Assembly: GCF_000423705.1 (NCBI RefSeq)
Contig: NZ_AUIM01000004.1
Span: 186,001-250,000, forward strand
Origin: Stappia stellulata DSM 5886
GTDB lineage: Bacteria > Pseudomonadota > Alphaproteobacteria > Rhizobiales > Stappiaceae
Reading direction: 5' to 3'
DNA length: 64,000 nt
Part shown: positions 61,071 to 64,000 of the stretch, piece by piece
Numbering within the stretch: position 1 is the stretch's first letter
How the letters are laid out: each line of letters opens with the position of its first letter
Position numbers and translations under genes: made by a program
The notes under the pieces: generated by a model
What the model was told of the DNA's origin: nothing
Database searches by the model: none
Seen by the model: the letters and a program-made list of their open reading frames with translations, nothing else

Positions 61071-62500
61071 CAGGATGCCTCCCGCCGCGTCTCGCCGCCG
61101 ACCGGCGCAGCCGCGGCCCGGCCGGTGATGAAGCCAAGACCGAGGGCGCACAGGAGGCCGTTGCCGGAGGCGTAGCCGCCACTGCCCTGGCGGCCGCTGA
61201 TGCCTGCGGCGGCCCCGCCACCGGCGAAGAGGCCGGGAATCGGGCGACCGTCGACATCGAGCACGCGCCCCGTCGCATCGACCGCTAGACCGCCCTGTGT
61301 GTGGAACAGTGCGGGCGTGATACGGGTTGCGCGCAGTGGCTGGCCGAGCGGCCCGTTGCCCCAGGCGGTTCGCCCGAAGCGGTCGGGCGCGTCGCCCGTG
61401 GCTGCCGCGCGGGCCGCGCCGAGCGTGTCCGCCAGAACCGACGGATCGAAACCGATGCGCGCGGCGAGCGCCTCGGCGTCATCGGCCGCCACGGCGCCGC
61501 CGATCTCGACCAGCTTGCCGAATTCCTCCTGATTCCGCGCCACGGCGTCGCAAATGGCAGCATCGTAAATGACGTAGAAGGGACCGGCGCGCCGGAGCTC
61601 CTGTTCGGCGAAAGCCGAGTAGCCGACCGATTCGTCGGCGATACGGGCTCCGGAAGCGTCGACGATTATCCCGCCCTTCTCGACCAGCGTCCAGGTAACA
61701 AGAACGCCGTGCGGATCGGCAAAGGAGGCGTGGCCCTGATAGGCGCCGAGATTGCCGGTGGCTGCGCCCAGTCCCAGCCCCCAGCGCAGGGCCTCGCCCT
61801 CCGACGTCGCGGCGCCCGCATACTCGGCCTCGACGGCGATCGGGCAATAGCGGCGCAACAGCTCCCGGTTCCGTCCGAAGCCATTGACCGCCAAGATTGT
61901 TGCCTTGCTAGAGATCCGCACGCGCTCCCGCCGGTTGTTTTCCGTCTGCGCGCCGACCACCGCACCCTCGGCGGTGATCAACGAGGTGGCGGGGTTGCCG
62001 AATGCGATGGGGATTTCGCGGCGCTCGACTTCTCGTTGGAGGTCTTCCATCAGCGTCGTTCCACGCTTGTCGCGCGGCGCATGCAGACGATGCACGCTGT
62101 GGCCGACGTGCCGATAGGTGTCGATCAATTCCAGGTCGACGCCGGCCGTATCCACCAGCCATTCCACCAGTTCAGCGGAGGTCTCGGCAAGACGCTGCGT
62201 CAGGTGCGGTGCATCATGATCGCCGCTGACGCGGAAAAGATCGGCGGCGAACCGCGCTGGATCGTCGGATATTCCGCGCTCCACCTGGAAGCGCGTTCCG
62301 GCGCCGGGAATGGAGCCGCTCGAAAGGCTCGTGTTGCCGGCGATGGCGTGGCCCTTCTCGACAACCGCAACGTCGGCGCCGGCCTCATGGGCGGCGATGG
62401 CCGCGACGAGGCCGCAGCCGCCTGCGCCGATCACCAGCACATCCACTGCGATGTCGGCCTCGACAGTCCCTGACGTGGAGGGGGGCGACGGATCAGACAT
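61070..62500 (-). CDS. FAD-dependent oxidoreductase, tricarballylate dehydrogenase/fumarate reductase-like
   Basis: A 476-residue flavoprotein of the FAD_binding_2 family (succinate dehydrogenase/fumarate reductase/TcuA/3-ketosteroid dehydrogenase). The dinucleotide-binding motif is VLVIGAGGCGLVAAIAA, followed by VVEKGHAIAGNTSLSSG, and the C-terminus has TQGGLAVDATGRVLD, PIPGLFAGGGAAAG and GSGGYASGNGLLCALGLG. With a tricarboxylate transporter and MmgE/PrpD proteins beside it, oxidation of a tricarballylate-like acid is a good guess. ATG 62500 with GAGGG upstream; first gene of the minus-strand operon. Confidence 0.88.
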   Translation of the reverse strand: MSDPSPPSTSGTVEADIAVDVLVIGAGGCGLVAAIAAHEAGADVAVVEKGHAIAGNTSLSSGSIPGAGTRFQVERGISDDPARFAADLFRVSGDHDAPHLTQRLAETSAELVEWLVDTAGVDLELIDTYRHVGHSVHRLHAPRDKRGTTLMEDLQREVERREIPIAFGNPATSLITAEGAVVGAQTENNRRERVRISSKATILAVNGFGRNRELLRRYCPIAVEAEYAGAATSEGEALRWGLGLGAATGNLGAYQGHASFADPHGVLVTWTLVEKGGIIVDASGARIADESVGYSAFAEQELRRAGPFYVIYDAAICDAVARNQEEFGKLVEIGGAVAADDAEALAARIGFDPSVLADTLGAARAAATGDAPDRFGRTAWGNGPLGQPLRATRITPALFHTQGGLAVDATGRVLDVDGRPIPGLFAGGGAAAGISGRQGSGGYASGNGLLCALGLGFITGRAAAAPVGGETRREAS

Positions 62501-62946
62501 TGCACGCCCTCGCAACGCAGGCGAAACGATTGGAAATCCGGGTGTCGGGGAAGGGGAATCTCGTCATCGGTCCTCGTCTTCGCTGTTGCCGCACGGGCGT
62601 CGCGGCGATCTTTACGGAAGGGTGTCGCGCCGGTTTTCGGCGGGGCGGTGGAGATGCTGAGATTATTGAAGCGCGGCGGTAAACTGTCAACAGAAGGCGG
62701 GCGTCCGATACAAAGACATCTTGAACGCCATGATTTTCTGAAAAAATACATCCCTTGATGGTGATTTTTTGGAGTCAAGCAATCTCTTTGGTTCAAAGTG
62801 TTGACATTTTTCCTGCGCTGTCGCAAAAAATTGTGGTGCCTGGGTCGGGGGACGGGCCGCACCCGTCCGGATCCGGCCACGAGTCGTCCGACGATCACGC
62901 GGCACTCGCTTCGCCGCCGCCTCGTCTTGAACGGGAGTGTGCCTCG
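62501..62946. other. Divergent control region of the carboxylate island
   Basis: About 450 bp between the flavoprotein gene (-) and tctB (+). It contains the minus-strand promoter at 62662-62690 and an AT-rich section 62700-62840. No coding sequence is convincing, though the tctB frame is open from 62755. Confidence 0.6.
62662..62690 (-). promoter_or_regulatory. Sigma-70-type promoter for the flavoprotein operon
   Basis: On the minus strand TTGACA (62690-62685) and AATAAT (62667-62662) are separated by 17 bp. Transcription would start near 62655, giving a leader of about 155 nt before ATG 62500. Confidence 0.6.
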
Positions 62947-63438
62947 TTGCCGCAGCGACCGGATCGAAACGCGCTGGCCGAGCTCGCAGTGCCGTTGGCA
63001 CTGATGGGCGGCGCCGGCTGGGCGATGTGGCAGGCGGGAACCTACGGCGTCGGCAGTTTGCGCATGCCTGGAGCAGGCGGCTATCCTTTCATTCTTTCGA
63101 TCGGGCTGTTTCTGGCCGGCGCAGTGTTGGCGTTTGCGCCGGCCGGCCGTCTCGTCCGTGCCGTCCGGACGCGCGGTGAGCGCCCGACGGCGAACGAGGC
63201 GCCGGTCGATCCCGATGCGCGGCTGGGGCTGCAACGTGCGGCCGCCCTCGTGGCAGTTCTGGCCGGCTGGATCTTCCTCTTCGAAAGCGTTGGCTTCGTC
63301 GTCGCATCGGTGTTGTGCTCGGCCGTTGTATGCCTGATCGGCGGCCTGCGGTCGCCGGTACGCGCCGCCCTCTTCGCCTGCGCGCTGACCGCCTTCTGCT
63401 ACCTGCTCTTCGTCATGGCGCTCGGCCTGCCGCTTTGA
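62947..63438 (+). CDS. Tripartite tricarboxylate transporter TctB family protein
   Basis: Small membrane subunit of the TTT carboxylate importer, about 163 residues from the chosen start, with four hydrophobic helices (AELAVPLALMGGAGWAMWQAG; YPFILSIGLFLAGAVLAF; AAALVAVLAGWIFLFESVGFV; FACALTAFCYLLFVMALGLPL). The start is uncertain: a TTG at 62947 has GGGAG 9 bp upstream and begins right before the first helix, whereas an ATG at 62755 would add 64 non-conserved residues through promoter-like DNA. Followed 47 bp later by tctA. Confidence 0.8.
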   Translation: MPQRPDRNALAELAVPLALMGGAGWAMWQAGTYGVGSLRMPGAGGYPFILSIGLFLAGAVLAFAPAGRLVRAVRTRGERPTANEAPVDPDARLGLQRAAALVAVLAGWIFLFESVGFVVASVLCSAVVCLIGGLRSPVRAALFACALTAFCYLLFVMALGLPL

Positions 63439-63485
63439 CGCGGCAGCCTTCGCGACCGTCCCCCCCAACCGAACCGAGCGGCAAG

Positions 63486-64000
63486 ATGGATAACGTCCTT
63501 CAGGGATTTATGATGGCATTCGGCCCGGAGCAGATTCTCTTCTGCTTCGTCGGGGTCCTTCTGGGCACCTTGGTCGGTACGCTCCCGGGTATCGGAGCCG
63601 CGGCCTGCATATCGATCGTCCTGCCGATGACCTTCGGGCTTGACGGGCTAACTGCGCTGATCATGCTTTCCGGCATCTTCTACGGCTCCCAGTACGGCAG
63701 TTCGACGGCCGCGATCCTGCTGAACATACCGGGCACCTCGACGGCCGCCGTCACCTGCCTCGACGGCTATCCAATGGCGCAGCAGGGCAGGGCGGGCACG
63801 GCGCTTTTTGTCACCACGATTGCATCCTTCATCGGCGGCAGCATCGCCATCATTCTTCTGATGGGCATTTCTCCGGTGCTTGCGAAGCTCGCCTTGCAGT
63901 TCGGATCGGCAGAGTACTTCGCCGTCATGGTACTCGGGCTGGTCGCGGCGCTCTCGATGGGCGCGGGCAGCGTCGCAAAGGGCGCGGCGATGACCGTCCT
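63486..64000 (+). CDS. Tripartite tricarboxylate transporter permease TctA (partial)
   Basis: Large membrane subunit of the TTT system, cut by the right edge after about 171 residues. The visible part has the diagnostic TLVGTLPGIGAAACISIVLP and the SGIFYGSQYGSSTAAILLNIPGTSTAAVTCLDGYPMAQQGRAG region, the conserved TctA signature. It needs TctB and the TctC receptor encoded on the opposite strand. Confidence 0.95.
   Translation, partial: MDNVLQGFMMAFGPEQILFCFVGVLLGTLVGTLPGIGAAACISIVLPMTFGLDGLTALIMLSGIFYGSQYGSSTAAILLNIPGTSTAAVTCLDGYPMAQQGRAGTALFVTTIASFIGGSIAIILLMGISPVLAKLALQFGSAEYFAVMVLGLVAALSMGAGSVAKGAAMTV

Noticed and set aside
62801-62829. TTGACA at 62801 as a tctB promoter
   Set aside because: No acceptable -10 hexamer occurs at 16-18 bp spacing, so it was not listed as a promoter.
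1-64000. CRISPR arrays, tRNA or rRNA genes, integrase genes or att-site duplications
   Set aside because: I looked for regularly spaced repeats, cloverleaf-like and rRNA-like sequence and found none. Sensitive tools such as covariance-model searches were not available.

Overview
The window looks like chromosome of a high-GC alphaproteobacterium. The order gyrA, coaD, two cyclophilins, queA, tgt, the TGT zinc-site variant typical of the class, a gene transfer agent (GTA) remnant and a phosphate-independent-looking aminophosphonate island all point to marine Hyphomicrobiales, most likely a Stappia/Labrenzia-type Stappiaceae. That placement is inference from gene content; no rRNA or tRNA gene was seen.

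Layout. 1-3.8 kb: a cation diffusion facilitator cut by the left edge, a small secreted protein, a DUF5993-dsbB pair, a GNAT acetyltransferase and a MarC protein. 4.0-13.4 kb: core housekeeping block gyrA ... coaD, two peptidyl-prolyl isomerases, a VOC protein, queA-tgt, with three small secreted or membrane proteins between gyrA and coaD. 13.6-22.4 kb: PilZ protein, lytic transglycosylase, a cache-sensor plus GGDEF-EAL pair, a LysR/DJ-1 divergent pair, a RidA-EamA-MarR group and a YciI protein. 22.5-29.9 kb: a seven-gene minus-strand operon (methyltransferase, prephenate dehydratase-like protein, FAD-linked D-2-hydroxyacid dehydrogenase-like protein, FMN-linked L-2-hydroxyacid dehydrogenase-like protein, and a TrpXYZ-like ABC importer), probably dealing with aromatic 2-hydroxy or 2-oxo acids. 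30.5-36.0 kb: a PNPOx-like stress protein, an IS3 remnant, a sulfur/Fe-S type cluster (SQR-like flavoprotein, DUF1641, IscU-like scaffold), a class C beta-lactamase and an AraC remnant.

36.3-53.4 kb is the most coherent accessory system: a 17-kb 2-aminoethylphosphonate (AEP) island. It holds a DeoR regulator, a dimethylglycine-dehydrogenase-like FAD/GcvT enzyme, a LysR regulator, a three-gene AEP ABC importer, a Na/Pi transporter with a PhoU-like tail, phnW, phnA, phnY, a PbfA-type (R)-1-hydroxy-AEP ammonia-lyase and an EamA transporter. Together they would import AEP, transaminate it to phosphonoacetaldehyde, oxidise that to phosphonoacetate and hydrolyse it to acetate plus phosphate. PbfA would feed hydroxy-AEP into the same intermediate, and the Na/Pi protein could export surplus phosphate. 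The importer and phnW share an upstream 32-nt element that may be the operator of the system.

53.6-64 kb: a DbpA-like RNA helicase, then a scar where a dead IS3 transposase piece abuts a frameshifted GTA gp15 (tail/baseplate) fragment, then a catabolic island reaching the right edge. That island has two MmgE/PrpD proteins, a TctC binding protein, a tricarballylate-dehydrogenase-like flavoprotein and divergent tctB-tctA, suggesting uptake and breakdown of a di- or tricarboxylate.
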